Assembly: GCA_905182985.1 (NCBI GenBank)
Contig: CAJJDN010000015.1
Location: 134,798 to 198,797 of the forward strand
Reading direction: 5' to 3'
Length of the DNA stretch: 64,000 nt
Origin: Paramecium sonneborni
Taxonomy: Eukaryota > Ciliophora > Oligohymenophorea > Peniculida > Parameciidae
Shown here: positions 24,001 through 38,300 of the stretch, one piece after another
How the letters are laid out: each line of letters begins with the position of its first letter
How positions within the stretch are numbered: the first letter of the stretch is position 1
Made by a program: the position numbers and the translations under genes
The notes under the pieces: generated by a model
Databases searched by the model: none
Told to the model about the DNA's origin: nothing
What the model saw: only the letters and a program-made list of their open reading frames with translations

Positions 24001-27000
24001 ATATTTAATCTTATAACTAATTTCTAGTGACTGCTAATTCATTTTATAAATGTTTTATTTGATCATTTAGCAATTAGTTTTCGTTTATTACATTTCTAAA
24101 ATTATTTTCTTGTATTTCTTTAGATCTTTCTAATTATTACATTAATTCTTCATTTCTTCTCTCCAAAGTCTTCACTAAATTTACATTAATTAAATTTTAA
24201 CTATTAGACTATTATTAATCTTATAATTAATTTTTAGCCATTTATAATTCATTCTATAAGTTTTTAATTTGATCATTTAGCAATTATTTTTCTTTTAAAA
24301 GATTTTTTAAACTGTTTTCTTGAATTTCTTTCGATCTTTCTAACTATTACATTAATTCTTCATTTCTTTATTAAAATGTCTTTATTAAATTTGCATTAAT
24401 TAAATTTTAACTATTAGACTATATTTAATCTTATAATTAATTTCTAATCACAGCTAATTCTTTTTATAAATTTTTAATTTGATCATTTAGCAATTAGTTT
24501 TCATTTATAACATTTCTAAATTTATTTTCTTGTATTTCTTTAGATCTTTCTAATTATTACATTAATTCTTCATTTCTTCTCTCCAAAGTCTTCACTAAAT
24601 TTACATTAATTGAAGTTTAACTATTAGACTATTATTAATCTTATAATTAATTTCTAGTCACAGCTATTTCATTTTATAAATGCATGATTTAATCAGCTAG
24701 TAATTAGTTTTCCTTTAATAAATTTTAATCATTATTTGTCTGTATTTATTTGGAATCTTTCAACTACTAAATGTTGAACTTAAATTATTCTATTCGAAAT
24801 TCATAGTCATTAACCTAATCTTAAATTTATTTTTTGTATTGCTATTGCTACTTTTGTAATTCTTATTATAAGAATAGTTTTTCATCCTTTAATTTTCTTA
24901 TTTCAGAAGATTGATCATTTGAAATACTATTATAAACGGTTTCTTCAATAATAGTAGTTTTATTACTGTTTTTTTCAAGTTATTCTTTTAATTTATAATT
25001 CAAATCTTGAATTTATAATTATTAAACTCTAAACTTTTAAATATAATCTGCCTCTAAATTTTATAATTACTTTCTTAGAATCATATTATCAATATTAAGT
25101 TGTTCAACTTTTTATTATAATAAAAGATCTTGTGCTGATTCTTTTATTATAGTTGTTTCTTTAATGATTGAAGTTTCCGGATTATTTTATCTTTTAATGT
25201 TAAATTATAGTTGCTCATTATGAATAATTTTAAGCTTTAAGTCATTATTTTTATTTTTTTCATTTTCTAACTCTTCTCTTTATTACAAGATTTGAGATTT
25301 AGCTGATGTCAATTCTTCTTAAGCATGCTTATATTATTATTATGCAATCTCAAATTATTATTTTAATTTTTTAAATTCAAATTCTAACTCTTAAATCATG
25401 TCATTTTATTGATTTAGCTATAACTATTATATTTATCTAGATAAATTTTCAATCTGTTGTTAATAGTGGTTATTTTCATTCTAAAGTTTTTATTAATCAC
25501 CTAATAAGCAGTTAATTTATTTTTCTAATTAATTTTTTTCTAAATCTGACTGCTATTCTAGTAAATGATAATCATTAGCTATTTCATTCATTTTTAACTC
25601 TAATTAATATGTTTATTATTTATATTTTTCAATTTCTTCATCGTTTCTTTTTAAAGGAGAAGAAGATTAATAGATAATTGTTTCTTTAATTGGTGTATTT
25701 TTTAATTGTTATTATAATTGTTATATTTAGTTTTTCATATAGATATTTTCTTCATTTATTTATTTATTAGGATTATTTTACAATTAGTTTTATAATTCTT
25801 AATTTTTAATGGTTAATCTATTAATTTAATCATAAAATCTATTTCTTTCAGATTCAAATTGCAATGATTAATCTTAGATCTATTATTATAGTTATTTGAT
25901 TATATCTTCCTTTCTTTTGATATTATCTTATTATTATTAATATTAAGTAATTGTGACTACTGTTTTTTCAGATTAATTTATTACACTATGATATTCTTTA
26001 GTAATTTTTTGATGTTCACTTTATAAATTATAATAATCTTCTTCTAATGAATTTATCATTTATTCGTACTGACCAATTTTTAATAACAAGTCTTCATTTT
26101 CTTATATTAAATGATTATTTTATATTTAAGGAAATATTTAAACTTTTGGTGCTTCTAGCTAATCTAGTTTTTCTTTTTAATTAATTTATTTGACCAGGTC
26201 TTCTATTTTCATTTCATATTATTGTTTTATCTTTTAATTTTGTAGGTTAGCATCAGACAACTTCTTTTGTAGAGATAAAGCTAACTAATCATTATTGAAA
26301 GCCTCTCTCTAATATTTTTCACTTTCTTTTATTTAAAGTTCTAATTTAACAGTCAAATCTTAAATTTAATCCTCGGTATTATTAGCTGCTGATCTTAATT
26401 CAATTAAATTCATTTCTCTTTATTACAGATTAGCTTGATTTTATGAATTTAATAATTAAATTTATTGTTATAAATTGAAATTTTAACTCTCTAAATCTGC
26501 AATAGAAATATTCATCTATTATATTTTTAAATTTAGTCTTTCATTATCTTTGCTCAATTTTTGGTTATTGATATTTAAATTATCAATTTGTTTATTTTAG
26601 TTGATGATTTACTATTACATAAGAAGAATTTGCTCATTATTGGTGTTTTTATGTTACAAATTTAATTCATTGATTTCTTATTATAATTATTCTATTTATT
26701 TCTTTTATTTTATTAATTACTCTTTTAACATATTTTTTTCTTAATTTAACTATAAATTAATCTCATCAGCTTAAATCTTATTATTTTATGCAATTTCCCT
26801 TTCTCTCTTTTCAAATTATAACAAATTTTGAGAATTAAGCATATCCTCCTATAGTTTTTTATTTATAGCTTTTTAATTTTCAAGGTCTTTATTGAAAGTA
26901 TTTTTTAATTCATTTAATTATGTTTAATGATTTTAAATATTCTCTTCAAATCTTTATTTCATCAAAATCATTTCATTAATTTAAGATTATTAAAATTATT

Positions 27001-30000
27001 TCTCTTACTGCAAAATAATAATTTATTAATTTTATTTAGTAATAAGAGATGATGATTCAGTTTAACAATTTTATTTAGATCTTAAACTCATAATTTCTTA
27101 TTGGTTTTAAATATTTAAATTAGATAATTCACTAATTCTAACACTGAGTATTTTAATTTCTTCATCTCCCCTTTATTTACTCGATTAAATTTAATCTCTT
27201 TCGTTTTAGAATTTCTACACTTATCTTTCTAGTTGTATTAATTTATCTCTTAATTCTTCAGTCTTATCTGATTTAATAATATTTTAGAAATCAGAAACCT
27301 ATTTTTCAAGTTATAGAATTCTCATTTAGGAATTTTCTTTTTATTCTTTCTCAAAGACTAATTGCTTTTCTAAATTAATAACTTTTGAAGATGTCATAGT
27401 ATTCATAGTTGACGTTTATATTTCATAATTGGATTTAATTGTTAGAATCTAATTAGAAAGATTCTCATTTTATGATTTTAGTTATTCAATTTATAATTTG
27501 AGATTCCTTATATATTCGTCATTGTCCAAGGAAGATTTATCTGAAAGTAGCTAATATTGATTTTAAATTTTTATTATTTATTGTTAACTTTAATTATAAT
27601 TTTCTCTTTCCTTTTATATCATCATTTCTGCTTGGTTTAATTTTGATTATAATTCTTGATTTTCATTATCTAATTATTGACTTCTCTTTTTGTAATCATT
27701 TTAGAGAATAATTGTAGTATTTTGAATTTCTTTAGATAACTTTACATTAGTTTATTTTTCTGCTTAAAATTATTGCTCTAATGTAAAAATCTTTTATTAA
27801 AGCTTAGAAATCTAATCAGTTAAATCATTTGTTTTCTATTATTCTTATGATAATTATTTCTTTAGATTATCAACTTGAATTTAATTAAGGGATTATAATT
27901 ATTAGGAGGAAGATATATTTTAATTTTGCATTTCTTTCACCTTATTTTCTAATTATTATGTTAATTAAGTTTTAATTTCAATTATTTTCTAAAGCTCTTT
28001 GAGCTGCTCTTCTTTTTCATTCAATTAGACCTTTAAAGTGTTGATTTAATTTTAAATTCCAACATTTTATGTTTTTAAAATACTATTATCTCTTTATAAA
28101 CTTTCATATTATTTCTTAAGGATTAGATGCTATTCTTATTCTAATTATATTTAAGATTAGAGGGAATTCAACTTTTCTTTAAGTTATTTAGTGGATTCAT
28201 TATTTTACAATTAGAGTTATGCAATTTATTGTTAATATTAATCTATTTCTTCAGATTGTATTGACTTCGATTAAGGGGATTCTTTTTATAATGAATCATA
28301 ATGTTATTTAAGTTGAATGTATTCTGAGTTTAACATAGAATATTTTTTGTTCTATTATTGTAATTATTTTTCATAATTTGATAAACTTTCACTTTATTAA
28401 GATATTTTATTTAAATATTAGATTTAAGTATCTTTTTAATTTTAAAGTTTAGCTTATAAATCAGCTAATTATTATTAAAGATCAATTAATTATTTTTGTA
28501 AATCATCTTTAAGTTCTTCATTTTGACGAGATTTTTTAGTTAAATTTTCTTAATTTTATTTTAATTAATTAATTTCATTTTATTGCTTATCAAATAATAT
28601 CTTTTATTGATCAAATTTTTATTATAATTAATTGTGAATGTATTTTTATTTTTCTATATTCTAATTATATTCTCTATTTTAGATAGATAATTCATTTTCA
28701 TAGAGTTGCAACTATTATAATGCAGCTGTATATTTTTATTAATTTAAATCACTTTATGATTAATGCTGTTTAAGATTATCATTTTCTTGTTTAGTTAATT
28801 ATAAAAGATTTTTGAATCTATCTAATTCTTATTGATATTTTCTAAGTTCATCAGCATCTTAATTAAGAGTAGCTAATTTAATATCTTAGCCATTTCTAAG
28901 ACTGGGTGGTTAACTTCTTCTAATATCAGATTATGATTTAAGTTTCTTTTAGTACTCTTAAGGATCCTAATTAATTTTATCAACAGAAGAATTCGGATTT
29001 TAAAACTAAGGTTTTTATGTTTGCTTATATAAATTATCAGGATTTTGAGTATTTTAAATTTGATTTTAAGATGGTTGATCTGATTAAGTTTATTTAATAG
29101 GTTTGGTTTATTGAACAGGAGTTTAAAGTTATGGAGATTTTTGAATATCTTCTGGTTTTTAAGATTCTTTAAATTATTCATCAGGATCTTAAGGAGCATT
29201 ACATAATTCAAATGGTTCAACTTAAGAATTATCAATAGGTGCTGATTGTAAGATTTAAGCAGGTAAAGATTGATTACTTTGATGTTTAGATTCTCTTGAT
29301 TTAATACTTAAAGGATCTTGGATTTCTCTTTTAATAGGATTTCTGACTTATGAATAGGGCAAAGAAGAATTACTATTTGGTATAGGTTGTTTTCTAATAT
29401 TATAAGGAGTCATGAATAATTAATTTTGAGTTTATGATTGTGGTTAATCTGGTTATTTATTTAAATCTTCTGGATTTTGGGGAGAATAATCATAAGGATA
29501 AGCTAAAATATTAATAGGAGATCTATTTTAATTGCTTGGATGTTAAGAATAATAAGGTATGGATTATTGGGATTATTAATTTTAAATTTAATTTACTGGT
29601 GTTGTAAATTATTTTATAATTTAATATTATTATGGATCTTAATATTATTAAAGGGGTTATTTATTTACTTAATGATATTATTTCACATCTTAATATCTAA
29701 TAGTTTAAGGCGCTAAGGATGATAATCTATTTAAAATTAAATAATATTATACGATGAAGATTGAATATATTAAATTGTTGGTGGAGATACACTTCTCTAA
29801 ACTTATCTTGGAATTGTATTTTATAATTGAATAGTTGTTTAAATAGGGGAATATTTAGTTTAGATTTTTTAAACTTGTTACACTTAATTTGAGAATAATG
29901 TAGTCTATGGGATTAATTATTATTATTATTATTATTATATATTGTTTGGAGAGAACTCTCTTTTAGTTTCAGCTGAAAAAGATCTATATTTAATAATATT

Positions 30001-31400
30001 GTTGGGTAATTGTAATTAATTTTAAGGAAATATTCTTACAGATTAAGGAATCATTTATGTTTAATTTCCATAAAGTGTTTTTTATAAAACATTTATTGGT
30101 TATTTAATAATCTACTAACGAGGTGAAAAGGCTTTATTTACTATTCTTTCATTGCTTTAAGTTTTTAACATTTAATAAACTTGTCTTGGTGGAGTTATTT
30201 AAGTATGTATTTCTTATCCTTTTATTTATAATAAAGTTTTCAAATATTATATTTAGGTATTAATGTTTTATACAGTAAGATAAGGTTGATTTTAAATAAT
30301 TTATATTTATCTTAAAATCTCATTAAATTGAGGAGAATGAGATTATTAGAATTAAGGAAAACTCATTTAACCTTAGAAATGTATTGAACTTCCTGATCTT
30401 GATCCTACTGATTATGGTTTTCTTAATAATTTATAACTTAATAAAGATGTATTAGTAAAATCTGTTGGAATAATTGATTATTATTTATATCTTCTAGGTG
30501 TTTTTATACTCTGATAATCATATAATATAGGAGGAACTGTACATTAAGAATCTCCTTTAAGAGTTGCATACTATGGTTAACTATTCTAATTTGATGGTTA
30601 AGATTAAATATCAAATAGTCTCTTTTTTAAATGTTCATTATCAAATAATAATAGATTCAATTTGTCATTTAAAAATTTAAGTTCCTAATTCAATTTTTAA
30701 TTCTCATGATATAGATTCACTTATTATGAACTATATTACCATTATAATAATTCTCTTTCTTTCTATTCTAAAAGTTAGTTAATAATAGTCAGTTAAGGAG
30801 AATGTTAAATGATTTAAGGTTATTAAGATTTTAATAATTAAATTTCTTAATTTTTCTCATGAATTAATTTTGCATACCACTAATCTAAATCATAGAGCTT
30901 TTATCTTAAAGATGGAGCATCTTCAAATTACTATTTTAAAAGTTAATTTTCTTTTTGTAATTCTTAAATATAAACTTAAGCATTTTAGTATTATTCATTG
31001 ATAACAAATAATTATTAACTTATTAACACATTCATTTCCTATTAAGATCTAAATATAAGAGTTTTAAATTACTTTTCTTGTAATATCTATGTAATGTATG
31101 CATTCTTCTATAGAATTTGCTAATTTAAGTCAGTAATAGTTTGTAATTATTTTGCTATTTATTCCTTGTCTTAGAGCTCTATATCAGTAATATTATTAAA
31201 GTACCTCTATCAATTAAATCTTATATCTTTTTTTCATAATAATCTTTCTTAAATAATAATATTTTATGTAATCTTTCAATTTCTGTAGCCATCAATATAA
31301 TATTTATCTTTGATTCCAAATATTATGATGAAACCTATTAGTATTCATCTTCTAATAGATTAGGCTTAGTCTCTACAATATTTTTTTATTGAGGGAGCAT
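21094..31400 (-). CDS. Giant coiled-coil protein with 70-residue repeats, about 3,400 aa
   Basis: I read the start (MLPQQKNIVETKPNLLEDEY, ATG 31400-31398), the first 1.7 kb and the end (QLEEQVIERMEKEQCS, TGA 21096-21094) directly. Introns occur near 31198, 29735 (26 nt) and 21272-21251 (22 nt). The first about 150 residues are helical, followed by a Pro/Gln/Tyr-rich disordered region (29200-30600; for example QSIPYYSQHPSNQN). The rest is continuous heptad coiled coil. An internal block (about 23780-24790) repeats every 210 nt, that is 70 residues or ten heptads. Such proteins build cytoskeletal scaffolds in ciliates (basal bodies, epiplasm), but no orthologue is recognisable. I did not verify every codon, so the locus could hold two genes. 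Confidence 0.75.
23780..24790 (-). repeat. 210-nt tandem repeat inside the giant coiled-coil gene
   Basis: The marker GATCATTTAGCAATTA recurs at 23851, 24061, 24271 and 24481, with a degenerate copy at 24691: exact 210-base spacing. Flanking blocks such as ATTAATTCTTCATTTCTT recur at the same period. 210 nt keeps the frame and the heptad register (70 residues). Confidence 0.9.
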
Positions 31401-31523
31401 ATATAAAAATAATTAATATAATTATGTAAACTCATTTCAGAGGTTAAGAAGTAAAAATTACGAATTCATATTAAATTATCAAAATGTAAATTTATATTTA
31501 TATATAAATAAATATAAGATATA

Positions 31524-33057
31524 TCACATAATTTAAATCAAAATATTATTTTCCCAATTCCCTACTATAATTTATCCATTTATTAATAAAATTCCATATC
31601 CATTAACTTTGCCATCTTTAAAAGTTCTATTAAAATAATAATTAAAATTACCCTTATAAAATAGCGCCATTTTAAAATACTAAATGTCCTTTACCATGCA
31701 TAATTTTATTTTTACCTTCTCCTGTATATGATTTAAAGATTTACATTAAATTAGATAAATCATTAGGATCCATAATATTTGAATCTTGTAAAGTGGAATT
31801 ATGTAATACAATTTTTTCAAAAATATCTTAACATGATTTTTGTCTTTATTTTTATTTATTTTAAGGTATTTCTTTAAGAATAGATCCATTAGAATCATTA
31901 GAATTCTTTTTAGAATGTTTTCCTTTCATAAGCATTAATAAACTTGAATTAATATCTTCCTTTTCTTTAGGAGGTGTAGCTTAACTACAAAAAATCTTAT
32001 CCTAACTAGGTCTCTTAGATTTCCTACTTTCATTCTCTTTAATCAATTATCTAGATTTAATTAAACAACTGTCCAACATATTTAATAACTTATTTTTATC
32101 ACAACCTATCTTTTCTTATACTATACTTTCTTCTTCACTTTCCTCTGGAATTGGTTATATTTGTGGATGAATTTATTATTATTGTATATCCTATATTTTG
32201 ATGTTTTATTCAATAATACTTTCCCAAGTCCTTTCCTAAGGATCGATAGTTAACATTGTTTAAATTAAAGTAATCAATTCTTATGAATAATATTCTTTAG
32301 ATCCATCAAAACTATCCTATAATAGTTAGTAGTCTATGTATAATTTATTATTTTCATCAATGAAATAAAAATCAAAACCTGACTTTAATGTCATAGCTTC
32401 TAAAAATACAATCCCTAATGCCCAAATATCTGCTTCAAATGTTTCATATTTCTATTTCCATCCTTCAAATTCATTTATTATTTCAGGTGACCAATAACCA
32501 TATTCCTCATTATCTGGAACATGACAATAATTCCTCTTAAATTATTATGTTACTGCAAAATGATCTGCTAATTTCACTTAAGAATCCTAACTAAATACTA
32601 TCGAATTTGGATTTATACAACTATGACATAATCCAAACTATATATTTTATTATATATATATATACATCATGAAACGATTTCATTGCACAAAGACAAGCTT
32701 AAAATGTATTATAAAGTTCTTCTTCAGACCAATATTAATTTGTATTTCTACGCTTTTATAATTCTTCTTCAAAATTTTTTAAGTATTATTCATACAACAA
32801 ACATAATTTTGATGTTAAAACATAATCTGTAACTTATAATAAATTAACACAATCTAATTATTTCCTATTTTCTAAAATCTCTATCAATTATGAATTTGTT
32901 AGTATTTATTTTTTCCCTATAAATTTTGGTATTTCATATTCTTTATACACATATAATTAACTGTTTTATTTATGTTGTAAAATTATGTAATCTGAGTTTT
33001 CATCAACCTATCAATACTCATAATCTTTCTTACTAAATTATATTAGGAGAGATCCAT
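31524..33057 (-). CDS. Pseudokinase with C-terminal MORN repeats, 484 aa
   Basis: Starts MDLSQYNL and needs three introns: 33033-33008 (26 nt), 32665-32638 (28 nt) and 31651-31627 (25 nt). Together they give a length divisible by three. The kinase fold is recognisable from its C-lobe: EEEELYNTF-like helix, SPEIINEFEGW in the APE position and ADIWALGIVFLEA for helix F. The catalytic sites are missing. HRD reads CHSC in FGLCHSCINPNSIVF, and DFG reads DHF in VKLADHFAVT; no VAIK lysine or Gly loop is visible. The C-terminus has MORN motifs (GKGHLVFQNGAILQGTF, then GKVNGYGILLINGQ), which bind lipids or serve as protein scaffolds. A signalling scaffold is likely. Confidence 0.78.
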
Positions 33058-33813
33058 TATGTGAATTTAACAGTAAAAAAATATTATTTAACTATTTAAT
33101 AACTGTATATTATTTAATATCAATATATAATTATTCTATTTTTTCCCAATTTCATTAATTCTTAATATTCATCTATTAAACTGAAACATTAAATTATTTT
33201 TTGATTTCTTTACTACTTTAATTTCCGTTTATTAAAATATCTAAAATTTTTAATTTCTTGTACTATTAAATAAAATCTTTAGTAAATTTTTTATTATTAT
33301 TTTTGAAAAAACCTTGAACTTATAAACTTTTACAAATTAACTAAGAATTAATTTAACATTTTTAGACACATCTTTTTTTCAATAAATAAATTCTTCATTA
33401 CTTATTATTAGTCTCTTTTTTAGGATTAAATACTTAATTAAAACAATTATAAAACTTTATAAGCTATTTAAATAATCTCAATCCTTAGATAGCTTCTTTT
33501 TAGTTAGTTCAAAAAACTAAATTTATTTGAATTTTATAATTTCTTGACTATAAAATGAGACTTTTTCAATAAAAGATTAAATTTAGACAAAAATTAAAGA
33601 ATCCTTTAAAAATTTGATTAATTTTAAATGAAAAACAATAATTCATTCTCTGCTAACTTATTGAAAAAAATAAAAAAATTTTATCTATTAATTATTATTA
33701 ATAATTAATTATGATTGAAGTAATTCAATTTATTAACGTTATATATAATTATAGAATTAAAAAAAATCAATAATAAGAATTACTTACATTTTTTATTAAT
33801 AAACAATTAATTT
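33058..33813. other. Spacer with coding-like minus-strand fragments, no supported gene
   Basis: Short minus-strand frames such as FELTKKKLSKD and DVSKNVKLILSQFVKVYK look compositionally coding, but TGA interrupts them and I could not splice them into one frame. It may be a decayed gene or an unusual multi-exon one. The rightmost part should carry the promoter of the pseudokinase. Confidence 0.35.
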
Positions 33814-35230
33814 TCATAGTTTTGGATTCTATGAAACAAGCTAGTTTTTCAAAAAAGGAGGAAGCGGATTAAATTTCTTAATCATTTCATATTTTATTTT
33901 TGAAAATTCTGTAATTTCTCTATTTTATAATAGATTATTACTTAGATAAATATAAATCTTTGAATAATTAATCATATAATAAAATTGGAGTAAAAAAAGA
34001 GAATTCGCATAAAACTCCTTCACTCAAGAATTTTGCAGAAAATGTATGTATTCCTATAAGATTTCCATATTTTGTAAATAGTCCTCCTCCTATTAAACCG
34101 TTTTTTATATAACAATCAGTTATAATTGAAATGTTTTAATTTTATTCATTCAAAACTAATTTCAAAATTTTCCCTTTAGAAATAAAAGGCTTAGTTTAAA
34201 ATACTCCTTCTTAGTAACAAATCATATAAACAATTTAATTTACTTCTAATTCTTTAAAATTAAAGAATTCTTCAATTTCTAAACCAACTTGGTAATAATC
34301 TTCACATTTGAATAAGGCAAAACCTAAATTATTAAAACAATTCTTTAAAAGATAAGCTTTCTTTAAATTTTTTTCAAATAAAATATAATAATCTTTTTAA
34401 TTAAAGGATTGGAAATTCTAAACAGATAATATATAAGTTATTTTATTTTTCTTATCACGAATAAAATAGGCATTACTTATTTGATCAAAATCAAAATTAA
34501 CTATAATACAAGTTTGAACCATTTTATCAATAAGTTAAGATTAGAATATGAATTACTATTCATGATTTATTTTGAAATTTTATTAGAAAATCAAATTGAT
34601 AACTTTCCAATTCATACAGAAAGTAAAATATTTATTATAAACTTATCCAATCTGGACATTTGAAAGTATCATACCTACAAATTCTCCATTAGAATTAAAT
34701 ATAGCCCCTCCTTCTTAACCAGTTTAACTAATTAAATCTAATATTATTAATTATTATTCCAATTAATCATTTGGGATTATTTAAGATATTATTGCCTTTT
34801 TATAGTAATTTTTATACATTTCTTACCCTTAGATTGCAAATGGAGAACTAATTGTTATTAATTATTAACCTTGATTTAATTGACTATTAATATATTTTGG
34901 TATAATAATAGCGTCATTTTAATTCAACATTTCTAAAAATAAGACATATCCAATATGATTATCAATATCACACTAATTTAAATATTTTAGAAATTATTAA
35001 TCACATGTTAATAATAGAAGATTCAATTCAATAAATTTATTATTTTCTTTCAGTAAACCAAATTTGACATAGTTTTTAATTTAATTGATATCAAAAGTAT
35101 TAATATCTTCAGCAAATTTAGCTAATAAATATCCTGAAGTTAACACTAATGTGTGATTTTTTGTTAGTGTATGAAAAGAGCAAGATTAGGAATGAAATAT
35201 TTATTCTGTGATTTGAGTTGTTATAACCAT
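33814..35230 (-). CDS. Tysnd1-like (DegP-type, peroxisomal processing protease) homologue, 464 aa, serine sites lost
   Basis: Two trypsin-like half-units are visible. The first ends SQTGQEGGAIFNSNGEFVGM and the second ends NGLIGGGLFTKYGNLIGIHT. Both are the oxyanion/nucleophile strand of DegP-type proteases (consensus GxSGGPLxxxxGxxxGI). This two-unit layout is that of Tysnd1/Deg15, which trims peroxisomal leader peptides. In both units the Ser nucleophile is absent (GQEGG and GLIGG), so a proteolytic role is doubtful. One 22-nt intron (33941-33920) shifts into the C-terminal frame ending QLVSQNPKL. The last three residues, PKL, resemble a weak PTS1 signal. The start MVITTQITEQIFHS is at 35230. 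Confidence 0.7.
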
Positions 35231-35338
35231 ATTTTTATACTAGCTTATAAATGATGGATGAGATGACTACATCATCACAATTCCACAGCAATTATCCATT
35301 AATAATTAATTTTAAATATAATTTTAATATATATAAAT

Positions 35339-38300
35339 TCAATCAATTTTAAATACTTATGATTCATCTTCATTTTATAAATAAATATATTCACAATCTT
35401 TATCCCATTCTAATTTATAATGCAATGGCTATAAAAAGTTAAATTAATGAGTTAATTTAATGTATACATTTTCATTTCCTTATAAAAAAGAACTAGTTGG
35501 TTTTAATCGAAAGATTTTTAAATTTTAATCTTTTTAAGAAAATGAAGCTAATTAATTGCCCTTATTATCAAATGCTATACTTGTTATTTATGCTAATTAT
35601 TTAATTTTTAATTTACATTAATATCTATCTAGTGGTTATAACTTTACACCATATCTTAAATCATAAATCTAAACTAATCCTTCAAATGCAAAGGCTAATT
35701 TTAATTTCTTTTAAGATAAAGTTATATATTCAAAATTCTAATTTAAATGTTATACTAATTTAACAAAGGTCTTATAAGTATACTTTCTTAATTATTGATT
35801 ATTCTGATCAATACATCTAAATTTAATAATATATTTAATACTTTATTGATAAATCTAAAATGAATAAAATTTCATTAGGCTTAATGTTTCTTTTGCATAA
35901 ACAATGCAATAAATCAAGAATTGAACATGCTACTATTGGATAAATTTCTATTTAAATAATCATTTCTTTAAGAGTAAATTTAAATTCTTCAAAAAAATAT
36001 TCGGACAAAGCCATAATTAAAATTCTTAATCTTTGCTTTATTCTCTATAGATCTAGTTAACTCATAAACTAATATTGTTTTAAAGTTTCATATTTATCTT
36101 TATCCTTTGATTTTTTATTTACAGCAGAATTTATTAACTCTTTTAATGAAAAACCGTGTTTATAAGTAGTATATATGTAATAATAAATTTAAATCAATGT
36201 TTATAAACAAATTTTAGGTTATTAGATACATTTATGAAAATTTTTCATTCCATCTTCTAATAATTTAATAAATACAAACACAATATTAGGTTTCTTTAAA
36301 CATAATTAATGAGTGAAACCATTCATTATTCTATTAAATATATATTGAATCATTTCAATATTACTCATCATTTATTACATTAAATATGTTTGAATAATTA
36401 AACACATAAGTTCTAAAGAAAAATAAACATTTGAACTACTCCTTTCAAATAATTACAAAAATTCTTTTGATGTTCTTTATAGTACAACTATATCATTACA
36501 AAAACTATCCATTTTTTTAATTTATTAAGAAATTAATTAACAAGAAATTTCAATTATATCTTTTGAGTTGTCAAGACTATATCTAGATAAACTTAACAAG
36601 CTTGTAGAATTATTAATTTCTGAGATCTAAAATCTACTTTTTATTTATTTTAAACATAAAGCTGCTGCAATACTATATTAAGTTGACATCAATCCACTTA
36701 TTTAATAATTATTAGATTCAATTAATCTTGAAAATCCCTCTGCCATCCCTTATAATCCATATTAACATTTAAATATAGGAAATAAATTTAAAGTATGATA
36801 AAAATGTACATATGTAAATGGTATTTTTAAAGATGCTGTATTTTCCATTGAATATTTTATTAATTCAATATTCTTTTTACAATCAAACCATATTAAATAA
36901 TAAGAAGAACTAGAATCTTATCTTTTTTGTCCTTGTTATTCTTTATAAAATTTATTTACTCGATCAAATTATATTGATGATTTGAATTACTTTAAATATA
37001 TTTAATATAATAAGAACATATCTCCCGTTTCCTAAGGTTCAAATATTGTAATAGATTTATTTCTATAACTTATTGCTGGATCTTCATATGAAAGTATGTG
37101 CAAAATTTCATCAAATTCGAATGTATTTTATTATACTTTGTTTAAAGTTCCCAAAAAATCATAAAAATATTATTAAGATTATTATTTCAATTCTTATGAA
37201 TAATTATATTAAATTTAATAACTTCTATTTGAGAATTCTAAAAGATCAAATTAAAAAACCTAATCAGTTTTGAAAGATTTAAAATCATATAAATTTATCA
37301 TTTATGACAATTTCTGTGTTAATAATGTATCTATATTTAAATACTCTTACAATTATTAAATATTGATAATTCTTTCAAATGAACCCTTCTCCATTGACCA
37401 TACAGAAACTTCAACTCCTTTTAAAAATATAAATATCAATAAATGTGGTACATAATATAATTTAACTTATCCTTTATTAATTATAAATTAATTATGGAAA
37501 GAAAATTTTTTAATATTCAATATAGTATGATATATTACAATTGAATCATCTTCCAGTAATAAAGCTACAAAATGTTTTACTAACTTTCTTTTAACAATAA
37601 GGGCATCATTGTTTGAGAAAGTACTGTTATTTGATTCTTAGAATAATTACCTAATCTAAATTACCTACTTTATATTTGATGGTAAAATTGTTGAATAAGT
37701 AGAAACAAAATCAGCAGATTAATTATCGAATTTACCAAAAATGCAAGATAAACTAAAAACTTTTAATTTAAATGTTTTATCAACAGCAAATATAGAATTT
37801 TTGATAAATTTCAAAAAAATTATATTTTGTTTAAATTCCTAATTAATATAAATATTCCATCTTTTATTTTTTTCATAAAAGAATGGTATCAAAAATATTT
37901 ATCCTTATTCTGTTCCGAATATTGCAAAAAGATCTGTTTTATTATATAAACCTATAGTATATATAGAAATATTTTAGATTGAATTTAATTATTATTGAAT
38001 ATGCTCTGGTAAATTATCATTTAAAGACTTTAAAATATCATTCTATTCAAAAATTTAGAGATCAATTTGTTTTTTTGGTAATTGTATAATTTCAGCTTAT
38101 TTAGATTCATTAATAAATTTTGATTAAGAATACAAATATAGCATAAAACCTTCAGAAAATAATTTTACATCAAATAAATTATCCTATGATAGACTGCAAA
38201 TACGAAACTACTCATAATTTATTGAATCTGGTATATAAATTTCAATAGTGCATCCATTTTATCGAAATAATAAATTATTGATTGTATAGATTATCTTTTA

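Noticed and set aside
28873..29235. 120-aa minus-strand standard-code ORF rich in Leu, Ile, Lys and Asn
   Set aside because: It is a shifted-frame shadow of the giant coiled-coil gene, whose own frame there reads as a Pro/Gln-rich region.
29910..29942. ATT/TAA microsatellite
   Set aside because: In the coding frame of the giant gene it encodes a short poly-Gln run (TAA = Gln), so it is explained as coding low complexity.
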